This document shows positions 55,560 to 63,769 of a DNA stretch of 64,000 nt, piece by piece. The notes beneath the pieces are model-generated. The model made no database searches. It was not told the origin of the DNA and saw only the letters and a program-made list of their open reading frames with translations. Source of the DNA: Tautonia marina (GTDB lineage Bacteria > Planctomycetota > Planctomycetia > Isosphaerales > Isosphaeraceae); the NCBI RefSeq assembly GCF_009177065.1, contig NZ_WEZF01000006.1:1-64000 (forward strand). The letters run 5' to 3'. Position 1 is the stretch's first letter. Each line of letters opens with the position of its first letter. Both the position numbers and the translations under genes were made by a program.

Positions 55560-55763
55560 ATGCTGGTACTGGGTCGCAAGCCGTCCGAGCGGATCCTGAT
55601 CGGAAGTGAGTTGCGGATCACCGTGATCAGCCTGGAAGGGAAACAGGTCCGCCTCGGGATTGAAGCACCCGCCGAGGTGGCCATTGTTCGGGAAGAAGTG
55701 ATCGCGAAGGATCAACGATCCCCTTGCATGAACCACAAACAGACCAGGCCGTCGAAGGTGTGA
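55560..55763 (+). CDS. csrA: Carbon storage regulator CsrA
   Basis: This encodes 67 residues from the ATG at 55560, preceded by GAGG. MLVLGRKPSERILIG and the VRLGIEAP stretch are the classic CsrA opening and strand 4 region. CsrA dimers bind GGA motifs in mRNA leaders and repress or activate translation. The C-terminal 15 residues form a basic tail (MNHKQTRPSKV). A terminator hairpin overlaps the end of the gene. A link with the upstream crt genes is possible but not shown. Confidence 0.92.
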   Translation: MLVLGRKPSERILIGSELRITVISLEGKQVRLGIEAPAEVAIVREEVIAKDQRSPCMNHKQTRPSKV

Positions 55764-55776
55764 ACGGCCCGGTCTG
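55740..55776 (+). terminator. Terminator hairpin at the end of csrA
   Basis: Thirteen bases from 55740 pair with 55764-55776 (one A-C mismatch) around an 11-base loop. The left arm overlaps the last csrA codons. It could serve both csrA and the converging lipoprotein gene. Confidence 0.55.
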
Positions 55777-55806
55777 GGCAAGGGACGATCGGAGGTGGTT
55801 GGGTCG

Positions 55807-56559
55807 TCAGAAGGCGACGGCAGCTCCGCCGTCGCCGGCGGCCCCTCCCACTTGATCGGGCCGTCCGCTGAAGCGAGAAGCGGCCCGCTGACCCACCGCA
55901 AAGGTGCCGAGTGTCAGATCCACGGGATTAGGACTGGCCGTGGGAGCCTCTCCTGAGGGGAATTCCCAGATCAAAGCAGCCTCGTAGTTCGCGTTGCCTG
56001 ACTCTTCCTTGTAGAAGTACAGGTGGATGAGTTGCAGGTTGCGGTCGGTCATCGTCAGCCGTTCGAACGCCACGGGCGGGGCCACGTCGCTTCGAGGCCA
56101 GACGGTCTTGTTCACCTGCTCGATGGGAGCGGAGGTAATCTCAGGTCCGTACACCTGCGCCAGGACGTTGATTACATCGGATCGGAAATCGCCCCGAGCG
56201 GGCCGGGGCGGTTCTTCCGGATTCGGCGGTTCCTGGGAATCGCGACGGGCGAGCACATGCAGGGCGTAGTTCGCATTCGCAGACTGCGAGGTAAAACTGG
56301 CCGCGACCTCGAACGCATCAGGATTCAGGGGAATCAGTTCGAACTCAGGCTGCTGGGCCATCCCTTGAGGGACTCTGAGGAAAATGGAGTTCTCCGCAAA
56401 TTCTCCCTGAGCTGCACTATACAGTTGCTGATTGAGGATGATGTCGTCCTTGAGGCGACCCTGGGTTGCCTCAAGTCTCGCCTCGTAGCTGGAATAACCA
56501 CAGCCGAGAACGGGCAGCAAAAGGACGGAGAACGTCGCGAGGGCCGGGAGGCGTCTCAT
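55807..56559 (-). CDS. Putative lipoprotein, function unknown
   Basis: This encodes 250 residues. The N-terminus is a lipoprotein signal peptide with the lipobox LPVLGC, so Cys20 would be acylated and anchor the protein in the envelope. The rest is strand- and helix-mixed with no recognised domain and ends in a Gly/Ala-rich tail. It follows the XRE regulator gene by 108 bases on the same strand, and could belong to its transcription unit. Confidence 0.75.
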   Translation of the reverse strand: MRRLPALATFSVLLLPVLGCGYSSYEARLEATQGRLKDDIILNQQLYSAAQGEFAENSIFLRVPQGMAQQPEFELIPLNPDAFEVAASFTSQSANANYALHVLARRDSQEPPNPEEPPRPARGDFRSDVINVLAQVYGPEITSAPIEQVNKTVWPRSDVAPPVAFERLTMTDRNLQLIHLYFYKEESGNANYEAALIWEFPSGEAPTASPNPVDLTLGTFAVGQRAASRFSGRPDQVGGAAGDGGAAVAF

Positions 56560-56667
56560 TCGGAACCTCTGCGGGGGGTCGCAGGAGATCGGGGCCGATC
56601 GAGGAAATGGCCCCGAGAAGGTCGATGTTGCAATGCTCCTGAATGGTCGAGCGTTTCGGCCCGGCTG

Positions 56668-57504
56668 TCAAGAGACTGGCGCGACATGGGGGGTACACGA
56701 CCAGAGAACTCGGCGGAACGGAATCGTCTCCACGTCCGAATTCTCGTCGCCGGTTCGCGTCGGCACGATCTCGGGCTCGAAGGCGGGATTTTCAGCGCGA
56801 AGCAGGACGACGTGCCCGGCGACCTGGAGCCATCGAATCAAGACGCGATCCTCGATTCGAGCCGCAACGAGAGCCCCGTTGAGAACCTCGGGCGATTCAG
56901 GACGTTCCGCGATGCCGACCACCGCACCATCGGCCAGGACGGGCATCATGGCTGTCCCTCGGACTTTCAGGCAGTGGAAATTCCGAGACTTGTCGAGCCA
57001 TTCACGCTTCATTGGCAAGGTCTTGAACGTTTCCTGGCCGCCTTGTTCGCTTCCTTCGATCTCCTCGACGTGAACGAGCACCTGATCGGCTTGCTGGTCG
57101 AGTTCGATCCCACGAGGCAGGATGGGAGTCGAACCCGCGCCTCCCTCCGAACGCTGCTCCAGCATGGTCAGCACCTGACGCAGCAGGTCACCCACCGAGC
57201 CGGAGGGCTCCAAACTCGAGAGTCGATCGGTCATCATCGGGCGGCTGCGTCGAAGTTTGGCGCCTTCGCCATGGAGCAGCCACCGGGGCTCGACATCCGT
57301 CAATTCAATGAAACGAAGAAGGACCTCCGAGGGGACCGTGACCCCCGTTTCATAGTTGTACCAGGTGCGAATGGGCAGGTTTAGCCGACGAGCCAGCTCA
57401 GGCCCCCCCCGATCGCCATATTGCTCGGTTCGAATCTCTTTCAAACGATTGGCCAGTTCACACTTGGTGCGAACGACCTCCGGAGAACTCTTGCAGCGTG
57501 CCAT
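56668..57504 (-). CDS. XRE regulator with degenerate S24 (LexA-like) domain
   Basis: This encodes 278 residues from the ATG at 57504 (GGAGGAGG lies 11 bases upstream; an earlier in-frame ATG at 57534 has none). Residues 15-80 are a Cro/C1-type helix-turn-helix (PELARRLNLPIRTWYNYETG). The C-terminal half is a LexA/S24 peptidase-like fold: KVRGTAMMPVLADGAVVGI around residue 183. The catalytic serine is Ala185 and the lysine position is Arg224 (VLIRWLQ), so self-cleavage should not occur. It would then act as a stable repressor, possibly of its own gene. Confidence 0.85.
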   Translation of the reverse strand: MARCKSSPEVVRTKCELANRLKEIRTEQYGDRGGPELARRLNLPIRTWYNYETGVTVPSEVLLRFIELTDVEPRWLLHGEGAKLRRSRPMMTDRLSSLEPSGSVGDLLRQVLTMLEQRSEGGAGSTPILPRGIELDQQADQVLVHVEEIEGSEQGGQETFKTLPMKREWLDKSRNFHCLKVRGTAMMPVLADGAVVGIAERPESPEVLNGALVAARIEDRVLIRWLQVAGHVVLLRAENPAFEPEIVPTRTGDENSDVETIPFRRVLWSCTPHVAPVS

Positions 57505-57601
57505 CGGTGCAGATTCCTCCTCCAAAGGAGCCATCTTGGTCGAAACGATTCAAGTGACTCCCTCGCGGCGGGACGGGTGCCAAACTTGGTTGAAGAACCT
57601 T

Positions 57602-57629
57602 AGTATAGCAATCGGAAAAGGTAAAGCAA
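57602..57629 (-). promoter_or_regulatory. Candidate promoter of the XRE regulator gene
   Basis: On the minus strand TTGCTT (57629-57624), a 16-base spacer and TATACT (57607-57602) form a good sigma70-type pair about 100 bases before the XRE start codon. Confidence 0.55.
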
Positions 57630-57642
57630 AGCACCGTGCCGT

Positions 57643-57664
57643 GGTGATGCATTGCTGCATCACC
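57643..57664. promoter_or_regulatory. Perfect 9-bp palindrome upstream of the XRE promoter
   Basis: GGTGATGCA (57643-57651), TTGC, TGCATCACC (57656-57664) form perfect dyad symmetry just upstream of the -35 box. This is the expected kind of operator for a dimeric XRE repressor, though binding is unproven. Confidence 0.5.
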
Positions 57665-57923
57665 GCTCGGATTTCGAAGGAGGATTCGACCCCGACGAGG
57701 CTGGAGAGTCGACTCGGTCTCTCTCGTGCATTGAAGACGCGGCCCACGTCTCCAAACGCATCATCCGATCTGCGAGAGAAGAGTTCTTGCCGATGATGTT
57801 TCGAGTTGTTGATTGGTGTCAGGGCAAGTCAGTTCGAATCCCAATGGCTGCAACGCGTACTGATCGGGGCAGCAACCTCGCCGAGCGGAGCGGGGAAGGT
57901 CGCGCCCTTCACATTCGGCCGTG

Positions 57924-58604
57924 TCACCGGCGATCGTCGTCATCGACCTCGATTCCCATCAGAAATTCCGCAATCGCCTCATTGGCTCCTTCGTCTTCGG
58001 CCGCCGGCTCTTGTTTGGGTTCCTCTTTTGGCTTGGCTTGTTTGGGAGCCGGGGCCTTCGCGGCCGGACTTGCCTGAGGTTTCGGGGCTGGTTTGGATGC
58101 CGGCGAAGCGGGTTCAGGTTGGACAGGGGCGGGCTTGGCCGCTGGCTGAGGTTGGTCCTCGTCGCCACCAATGACAAATTCGAGAACGTCATCGTCATCG
58201 AGGGCGATCGGTGCTCCCACGGGTTCGGGGATTGCCGTGTCGGACGCCTTGGTTCCCGCTCCAGATCCTGAGGCAACCTCTTGAGCGGCCGCACCGGAGC
58301 CGGCGGCAGCCGTGAGGGATTCGACCCGGAATTCGATGGGGCCGACCATCAGCAGATCGCCCGGTTCCAGCACCCGCTGCTCCTCGATGCGCTTGCCGTT
58401 GACGAACGTGCCGTTGGCGCTCCCGAGATCCTTGACCAGGAGAAGACCCTTCTTCTCGAACAGCTGACAATGCTTGCGGCTCACCTGGGAGGACCGCAGG
58501 GTCAACTCGCATCCCTCCTGACGACCGATCGTCGTGACGCCATCGGCCAGACGGAGAGTCTTCGCGGCGCTTCGACCTTTGAGGACGACGAGCTGGTAAT
58601 CCAT
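57924..58604 (-). CDS. FHA-domain protein with disordered C-terminal tail
   Basis: This encodes 226 residues from the ATG at 58604; the longer frame to 58865 would run through the tRNA-Gly promoter region. The FHA fold (residues about 4-100) is clear from TIGRQEGCELTLRSS, VSRKHC and LGSANGTFVNG, the last holding the phosphothreonine-binding Ser/Asn residues. The second half is Ala/Pro/Lys-rich and acidic with no domain, ending in a string of Asp. It probably binds a phosphorylated partner in the cytoplasm; no kinase is nearby. Confidence 0.85.
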   Translation of the reverse strand: MDYQLVVLKGRSAAKTLRLADGVTTIGRQEGCELTLRSSQVSRKHCQLFEKKGLLLVKDLGSANGTFVNGKRIEEQRVLEPGDLLMVGPIEFRVESLTAAAGSGAAAQEVASGSGAGTKASDTAIPEPVGAPIALDDDDVLEFVIGGDEDQPQPAAKPAPVQPEPASPASKPAPKPQASPAAKAPAPKQAKPKEEPKQEPAAEDEGANEAIAEFLMGIEVDDDDRR

Positions 58605-58795
58605 GTGACAAAACCTCAGCGTCGAGAGCACAGGGGTCTGGAGCCCCCGAGCCAACAGGATGCGAGCCCCGAAGAATTGGAATTTTTCGGTAAGGGTTTC
58701 CCCTATCAAAGGATAACACCCGATTGGATCAGGGGGCAATCCCGCCTGGGAAACCGGGGCGTTACGCCGATCGAAAGTTTCGGGGGCTGCCCTCT

Positions 58796-58825
58796 TGCTT
58801 TCCCCTCGGGCAGTTGGATATAGTG
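58796..58825 (+). promoter_or_regulatory. Promoter of tRNA-Gly
   Basis: TTGCTT (58796-58801), an 18-base spacer and TATAGT (58820-58825) lie 67 bases before the tRNA gene. Confidence 0.55.
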
Positions 58826-58892
58826 CTGGTGTCTTGCTCATGCAGGACACACAATTCGAGTCCAATCGGCCTCACCTGCCGATTGGCGACGG

Positions 58893-58964
58893 GCGGGAGT
58901 AGCTCAGGGGTAGAGCACCACGTTGCCAACGTGGTTGTCGTGGGTTCAAATCCCATCTCCCGCT
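58893..58964 (+). tRNA. tRNA-Gly (anticodon GCC)
   Basis: GCGGGAG at 58893-58899 pairs with CTCCCGC at 58957-58963 as acceptor stem. AGCTCAGGGGTAGAGC forms the D arm, CACGTTGCCAACGTG the anticodon arm with GCC at 58925-58927, and GGGTTCAAATCCC the T arm. The discriminator base is T and CCA is not fully encoded. A run of seven T residues at 58967-58973 follows as a terminator. Confidence 0.95.
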
Positions 58965-59095
58965 CCTTTTTTTATTGGTAGCACCATCACCGACCCCCGG
59001 GCTGGCGGCCGACGCTCGAGCAGATCGGGTTGGACGGGGTATCCCGAAAGTTGCCCCCAGCCCACTCGAATGCCTCAGCGGAAGGACCGTCCTCG

Positions 59096-60613
59096 ATGAG
59101 CACCGGGGAGAATGAGCGCGACGAACTCCAGGCCGATACCCTTGCCACCGATGAGGGTGAGGGTGTTCAAGAGCTTGACGCACCCAAGCGACGGCTCAAT
59201 CTGGATGTTCACATTACCGACGCCGGGCCGTGCAAGAAGCACCTCAAAATTGCGGTCCCGCGGTCGGATATCGATCAGCAGTTCGAGGAGTCGCTGGGGA
59301 CCTTTCGCCGCGAGGCGCTCGTTCCCGGCTTCCGTCCGGGGAAGGCCCCGACGCAACTCGTTCAGCGTCGCTATCGCAAGGAAGTTGCCGGTCAGGTCAA
59401 ATCGGCCCTGCTGATGGCCTGCATGGAGCAACTTGACGAGGAACACAAGCTCAATCCCATCACGCAGCCGGACTTCGATTTCGAGGCGCTCGAAATTCCC
59501 GAAGACGGTCCGATGGAGTTCGAGCTTGAGGTTGAGGTTCAACCCGAGTTTGAAGTGCCGGAATACAAGAACCTGGTCGTCAAGCGGCCGGTTCGGAAGA
59601 TTGCCGAGGCGGATGTTGACCGCCAGTATCAGGCCTTCCTCGAACGATATGCTCAGGTTGTGCCCAAGCTGGAAGGTGGGGCCGACCCTGGCGATTTCGT
59701 CGTGGCGGACCTGACCTTCCTCAATGACGGGCAGACCCTGAACGAGGTCAAGGAGGTCCAGTTCCGCCTCCAGCCTCAACTTCGATTTCAGGATGGCGTC
59801 ATTCCCGAACTTGCCAAGGCCTTGACGGGTGTCAAGCCGGGTGAGTCGCGCTCTGCTAAGGCCGAGATCGGTACGTCATCTCCCGATGAGGCGCTGCGTG
59901 GCAAGTCGGTCGATGTGACGATTCAGGTCCACGACCTGAAGACCATCCGATTGCCCGAGACGGACCAGGCGTTCTTTCAGGGGATCGGCTTCGAGAACGA
60001 GGCGGATCTGAAAGATGCCTTGAGGTCGGTTCTGGAACGTCGCGTCGAATTCCAGGCGCGGCAGGCGGTTCGTCGGCAGATTGTCGAGCAGTTGATCGAG
60101 CGCTGCCCGTTTGATCTGCCGGCCGATCTGGTCAAGCGTCAGGAAATCTCCACGCTGCGTCGGCTCGTCAATGAGATGCGTGAGGCCGGTTACAGCGACT
60201 CCGAACTGCGGGCTCGCGAGGCCGAGATTCGGGCCAATGCTCACGACGTCACCTTGCGGAATCTGAAAGAGTTCTTCTTGCTCTCCAAGATCGCCGACGC
60301 TGAGGAAATCAAGGTTGAGGATGACGACCTGGCTGAGGAAATCGAGCTGATCGCCATGCGATCGGACGAAACACCTCGCCGTGTCCGGTCCCGACTTGAG
60401 AAGGAAGGCCAACTGGAGAATCTGGCCACGCAGATCCTCGAACGCAAGGCGATCGATCGGATTCTGGAATACATTACGGTGGAGCTGGAGGAAGTTTCGA
60501 CTCCTGAGGAGGAGCCGGACGCCGACACCCTCGATGAAACGGCCCTGCCCGCGTCGTCTGAGGAGGCCGAAGCGGCCTCGGAGGCGGCGGAAGGATCGTC
60601 CGAGCAACAATGA
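59096..60613 (+). CDS. tig: Trigger factor (ribosome-associated chaperone, prolyl isomerase)
   Basis: This encodes 505 residues from the ATG at 59096; an upstream in-frame ATG at 59030 is not family-like. After a short acidic extension the ribosome-binding domain carries GFRPGKAP (about residue 96), the signature that contacts ribosomal protein L23. The PPIase domain runs about residues 200-290 and the helical C-terminal chaperone domain follows to about residue 465. The last 40 residues are Glu-rich. A terminator follows, and two clpP genes come next, a grouping well known in bacteria. Confidence 0.93.
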   Translation: MSTGENERDELQADTLATDEGEGVQELDAPKRRLNLDVHITDAGPCKKHLKIAVPRSDIDQQFEESLGTFRREALVPGFRPGKAPTQLVQRRYRKEVAGQVKSALLMACMEQLDEEHKLNPITQPDFDFEALEIPEDGPMEFELEVEVQPEFEVPEYKNLVVKRPVRKIAEADVDRQYQAFLERYAQVVPKLEGGADPGDFVVADLTFLNDGQTLNEVKEVQFRLQPQLRFQDGVIPELAKALTGVKPGESRSAKAEIGTSSPDEALRGKSVDVTIQVHDLKTIRLPETDQAFFQGIGFENEADLKDALRSVLERRVEFQARQAVRRQIVEQLIERCPFDLPADLVKRQEISTLRRLVNEMREAGYSDSELRAREAEIRANAHDVTLRNLKEFFLLSKIADAEEIKVEDDDLAEEIELIAMRSDETPRRVRSRLEKEGQLENLATQILERKAIDRILEYITVELEEVSTPEEEPDADTLDETALPASSEEAEAASEAAEGSSEQQ

Positions 60614-60623
60614 GGGGATGCTT

Positions 60624-60658
60624 CTCGGGCGGCGCGTTGTCATGACTCGCCGCCCGAG
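60624..60658 (+). terminator. Terminator hairpin after tig
   Basis: CTCGGGCGGCG at 60624-60634 pairs fully with CGCCGCCCGAG at 60648-60658 around a 13-base loop, 10 bases after the tig stop. There is no T-tract, so partial read-through into clpP is possible. Confidence 0.55.
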
Positions 60659-60831
60659 GATCAGACCGTTTCTCAGCGGATCACCTTCGCTTGTTCGGAG
60701 GGTCTGCGGTCCGTCTGGTTGCTGCCCCTGGTTGAACCGTCGTCGGGCAGAGGCCCCGGTGGCCGGCTTCGCCCTCGGCCCCGATCGGACCTCCCTACGA
60801 TCCGTCCGAACCGACCCGAGGACCACGTCCC

Positions 60832-61482
60832 ATGAGCTTCAATCGCGTGCCCTTCGACGCCGACCCCATGTCGCCCGTCTTGCAACGCAACCGGAATTAC
60901 GCCAGTCAGCGCCAGATGACGCTGAGCGATCTGCTGCTGGAAAATCGGATCGTCTTCCTCGAAGGACCGATTAACGACGGGATCGCCAACATCACGGTCA
61001 TGAAGTTCTTGTACCTTCAGTACGAGAACCGATCGCAGGGGATCAGCTTCTACATCAACAGCCCCGGCGGCTCCGTAACGGCGACGATGGCCATCTATGA
61101 CACCATGCAGTTCATCGACTGCCCGGTGGCGACCTACTGCATCGGCATGGCCGCCTCCGGCGCCGCGGTCCTGCTGGCTGGTGGGACCAAGGGGAAGCGC
61201 TACGCCCTGCCGCACTCGAAAGTGATGATCCACCAGCCTTACGGCCAGGTCGGCGGCCAGATTTCGGACATTGAGATTCAGGCCCGCGAGATCATCGACA
61301 CGAAGCGAGAGATCAACGAGATTCTCGCCAAGCATACCGGCCAGCCGTTCGAGGTCGTTGCGCGAGATACCGAACGAGACCGTTACCTCAAGGCCCTGGA
61401 GGCCCGGGAGTACGGCATCGTCGATCATGTTGTGGGACACATTCCCAAAGATGAGTCGAAGAAGGGCGAGCCCTCGAAGTGA
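60832..61482 (+). CDS. clpP: ATP-dependent Clp protease proteolytic subunit (first copy)
   Basis: This encodes 216 residues. The catalytic Ser is in [16 protein letters not shown], His in KVMIHQPYG, and the Asp in [10 protein letters not shown], giving a complete triad. [18 protein letters not shown] is the typical oxyanion region. ClpP forms barrel-shaped complexes that degrade unfolded proteins handed over by ClpX or ClpA. It follows tig by 218 bases; the second clpP starts 139 bases downstream. The N-terminus has a short propeptide. Confidence 0.92.
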   Translation: MSFNRVPFDADPMSPVLQRNRNYASQRQMTLSDLLLENRIVFLEGPINDGIANITVMKFLYLQYENRSQGISFYINSPGGSVTATMAIYDTMQFIDCPVATYCIGMAASGAAVLLAGGTKGKRYALPHSKVMIHQPYGQVGGQISDIEIQAREIIDTKREINEILAKHTGQPFEVVARDTERDRYLKALEAREYGIVDHVVGHIPKDESKKGEPSK

Positions 61483-61503
61483 CAGGGGAGAGGCAGTCGG
61501 CGG

Positions 61504-61596
61504 TCGGCAGGAGGCAGCTTCAAGGTCAAACCGTCGTCCTGTCCGTCCCGATTCGCGTGTTCAATCCGTCTCTAACTGCCTCTCGCCTCCTGCCGA
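61504..61596. repeat. Inverted repeat between the two clpP genes
   Basis: TCGGCAGGAGGC at 61504-61515 is the exact reverse complement of 61585-61596. The 69-base interval between them has no gene. Nearby flanks also repeat the GAGGCAG theme. It may be a remnant mobile element or an RNA structure between the clpP genes. Confidence 0.5.
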
Positions 61597-61621
61597 TCGA
61601 ATCGCCCAAGGAGCCCGACCG

Positions 61622-62236
61622 ATGCCCCTGATCCCGATCGTGATCGAGCGTTCCGGCCGCGAAGAGCGGGCGATGGACATTTACTCCCGCCTGCTCCAGG
61701 ACCGGATCATCATCCTCGGCACGGCGATCGACGACACCGTGGCTAACCTCGTTGTCGCTCAGATGCTTGTGCTCGCCCATCAGGATGACAAGGCCGACAT
61801 CCACCTGTACATCAACAGCCCTGGTGGTAGTGTCACGGCCGGCATGGCCATTTACGATACGATGCAGTATGTCCCTTGCGACGTGGCGACCTATTGCATG
61901 GGTCAGGCCGCGAGCATGGGGTCGCTGCTCCTCGCCTCCGGTGCCGCCGGCAAGCGAAATGCCCTGCCTCACGGGCGGATCATGATTCACCAGCCGTTGG
62001 CCGGTATGGAAGGCACGGCCACCGACATCGAGATCCACGCCCAGGAATTTTTCCGCATGAAGCGGCAACTCAACGAGATTTACCAGAAGCACACCGGTCA
62101 GACGCTCGAAAAACTCGAAGCGGACACGGACCGCGACCGTTTCATGTCTCCTCAGGAAGCCAAGGATTACGGTCTGGTCGACAATGTCCTCGACCGAGAG
62201 ATGCCTATTCCTCCTCGGAATCCCGAATCGATCTGA
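61622..62236 (+). CDS. clpP: ATP-dependent Clp protease proteolytic subunit (second copy)
   Basis: This encodes 204 residues from the ATG at 61622. The triad is complete: Ser in [16 protein letters not shown], His in RIMIHQP, and Asp in [27 protein letters not shown] matches the first copy. Two different ClpP subunits may form a mixed barrel, as in some other bacteria. clpX is not adjacent in this window. A terminator follows. Confidence 0.92.
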   Translation: MPLIPIVIERSGREERAMDIYSRLLQDRIIILGTAIDDTVANLVVAQMLVLAHQDDKADIHLYINSPGGSVTAGMAIYDTMQYVPCDVATYCMGQAASMGSLLLASGAAGKRNALPHGRIMIHQPLAGMEGTATDIEIHAQEFFRMKRQLNEIYQKHTGQTLEKLEADTDRDRFMSPQEAKDYGLVDNVLDREMPIPPRNPESI

Positions 62237-62289
62237 CCGGCAACTTCGATGTGCCGTATCGGTTCGATCTTCAGGTTCAATGCAGATCC

Positions 62290-62324
62290 ATGCCCCGGGC
62301 GATCATAGCGTCCGGGGCATTTTC
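62290..62324 (+). terminator. Terminator after the second clpP
   Basis: ATGCCCCGG (62290-62298) pairs with CCGGGGCAT (62312-62320), then TTT. This is a good intrinsic terminator on the plus strand, and may also work for the converging Nudix gene. Confidence 0.7.
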
Positions 62325-62327
62325 GTG

Positions 62328-62747
62328 TCATTCGAACACCTGCCTGGCCAACTCTTCGAGGATCGGCCCATTGGCCTCGGGAAAGGTCAACCCGGGCAAT
62401 TCCGCGAGCGGCACCCAGCGAAAGCCGGATTCCGCCGCAGGTTCGGCGAGGGGATCGGCTGGGGATGCGTCGAAGTAATGCAACTCGACGAAGGCATGCG
62501 GATACCGGTGCGCCACGACTCGACGGCATGCGCCGAGGATGACGGGCAGGCCGGTTTCCTCCTCGCATTCGCGAGCCGCGGCCTGCTCGGGAGATTCTCC
62601 CGGCTCACACTTTCCGCCGGGGAACTCCCAGACGCCGGGCATCGGAGAACCGGGCAGGGGGGGGCGACGTCGGATCAAGTAGTCGCCGCCCCGTCGAATC
62701 AGGCCGATCCCCACCCGAATGGGCTCGGCATCGTGGGAGGATGTCAT
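62328..62747 (-). CDS. Nudix hydrolase (MutT-like)
   Basis: This encodes 139 residues from the ATG at 62747; longer upstream readings overlap fabI and are not family-like. The Nudix box is clear: GGKCEPGESPEQAAARECEEETGL contains the G-x5-E...R-E-x-x-E-E-x-G pattern (key short forms GGKCEPGES and RECEEETG). Early FRRRPPLPGSPMPGVWEFPGG-type residues suggest a MutT-like pyrophosphohydrolase of oxidised or excess nucleotides. It begins 17 bases after fabI on the same strand and may be cotranscribed. Confidence 0.88.
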   Translation of the reverse strand: MTSSHDAEPIRVGIGLIRRGGDYLIRRRPPLPGSPMPGVWEFPGGKCEPGESPEQAAARECEEETGLPVILGACRRVVAHRYPHAFVELHYFDASPADPLAEPAAESGFRWVPLAELPGLTFPEANGPILEELARQVFE

Positions 62748-62764
62748 CAGTGGGTCTCGCGGGA

Positions 62765-63580
62765 TCAGTCCGCAGCCTGTTGTTCCAGCGCCTTCTCGAA
62801 GGCATGGCCGGGCGATCCCATCGCATGATAACCGCAGTCCACGTGCAGGATTTCTCCCGAGATGCCTCGGGCCAGATCCGACAGCAGGAACATGCCCGAG
62901 GAACCGACCTCCTCTCGCGTCACGTTCCGCTGCATCGGAGCAATCGCCTCGTAGAGGCCGGAGAGCTTGTCGAAGTCGCCGACCGCCGAGGCTGCCAGCG
63001 TTTTCACCGGTCCCGCTGAGACGGCGTTGACCCGGATCTTCTTCGGGCCGAGATCGTACGCAAGGTATTTCACCGAGGCATCGAGGGCTGCCTTGCACAC
63101 ACCCATCAGGTTGTAGCCAGGGACAACCTTCTCGCCTCCGTAGTAGGTCATCGTGACGATCGAGCCGCCATCGGGCATCAGCTCGGCGGCATGGCGAGCG
63201 ACGCTGACCAGTGAGTACACGCTAATGTCCATGGCCAGCTTGAACCCGTCTCGACTGGCCTGGACAAAGGGAGATTTCAGGTCCTCGATCGGTGCAAACG
63301 CGATCGAGTGCAACACGAAGTCAAGGGTTCCGAATGTCTCCTTCGCCTTGGCGAAAGCGGCGGCGATGTCCTCATCCTTCTGCACGTCGCAAGGGACCAG
63401 CAGCTTCGGGCCGATCGGGTCGATTGCCCGGCGGACCCGTCGCTCCATCTTCTCGCCAGGGAGGTGGGTGAAGCCCAGTTCCGCCCCCTCGGCAGCAAGC
63501 TTCTCCGTAATCGACCAGGCGATACTGTAGTCGTTGGCGACACCCAGGATCATGCCCTTTTTGCCCGAGAACAACCCCAT
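62765..63580 (-). CDS. fabI: Enoyl-ACP reductase (NADH) FabI
   Basis: This encodes 271 residues from the ATG at 63580 ([21 protein letters not shown]). It is the SDR-type enoyl-ACP reductase that completes each fatty-acid elongation cycle, and the target of triclosan-type inhibitors. The Tyr-Lys pair with the family spacing is in [19 protein letters not shown] (key Y...Y-x5-K), and [11 protein letters not shown] gives the cofactor pocket. The longer frame to 63760 is not homologous. The Nudix gene follows after 17 bases. Confidence 0.93.
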   Translation of the reverse strand: MGLFSGKKGMILGVANDYSIAWSITEKLAAEGAELGFTHLPGEKMERRVRRAIDPIGPKLLVPCDVQKDEDIAAAFAKAKETFGTLDFVLHSIAFAPIEDLKSPFVQASRDGFKLAMDISVYSLVSVARHAAELMPDGGSIVTMTYYGGEKVVPGYNLMGVCKAALDASVKYLAYDLGPKKIRVNAVSAGPVKTLAASAVGDFDKLSGLYEAIAPMQRNVTREEVGSSGMFLLSDLARGISGEILHVDCGYHAMGSPGHAFEKALEQQAAD

Positions 63581-63769
63581 CGCCAGATCCCCTGCTTCGG
63601 TGTTCGATTCTTGTTCCGAACTTCGACAAGACATCGGTTCGACCGGCCGCCGGACGAACTCCGATTCCTGACGAACGGTCGGTTCGTGAAGGTTGCGGCC
63701 GCATTCGCCGCGAACGGAGTGATGCCCGCAAAGCATAACGCCTGAAGGCGATTCGCTCAACGCGCAGCG

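Larger units (their letters stand above)
57505..57923. other. Intergenic region, XRE regulator promoter side
   Basis: About 420 bases between the XRE start and the FHA stop. The part next to XRE holds its promoter and a perfect palindrome, listed separately. The right half shows nothing gene-like. Confidence 0.5.
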
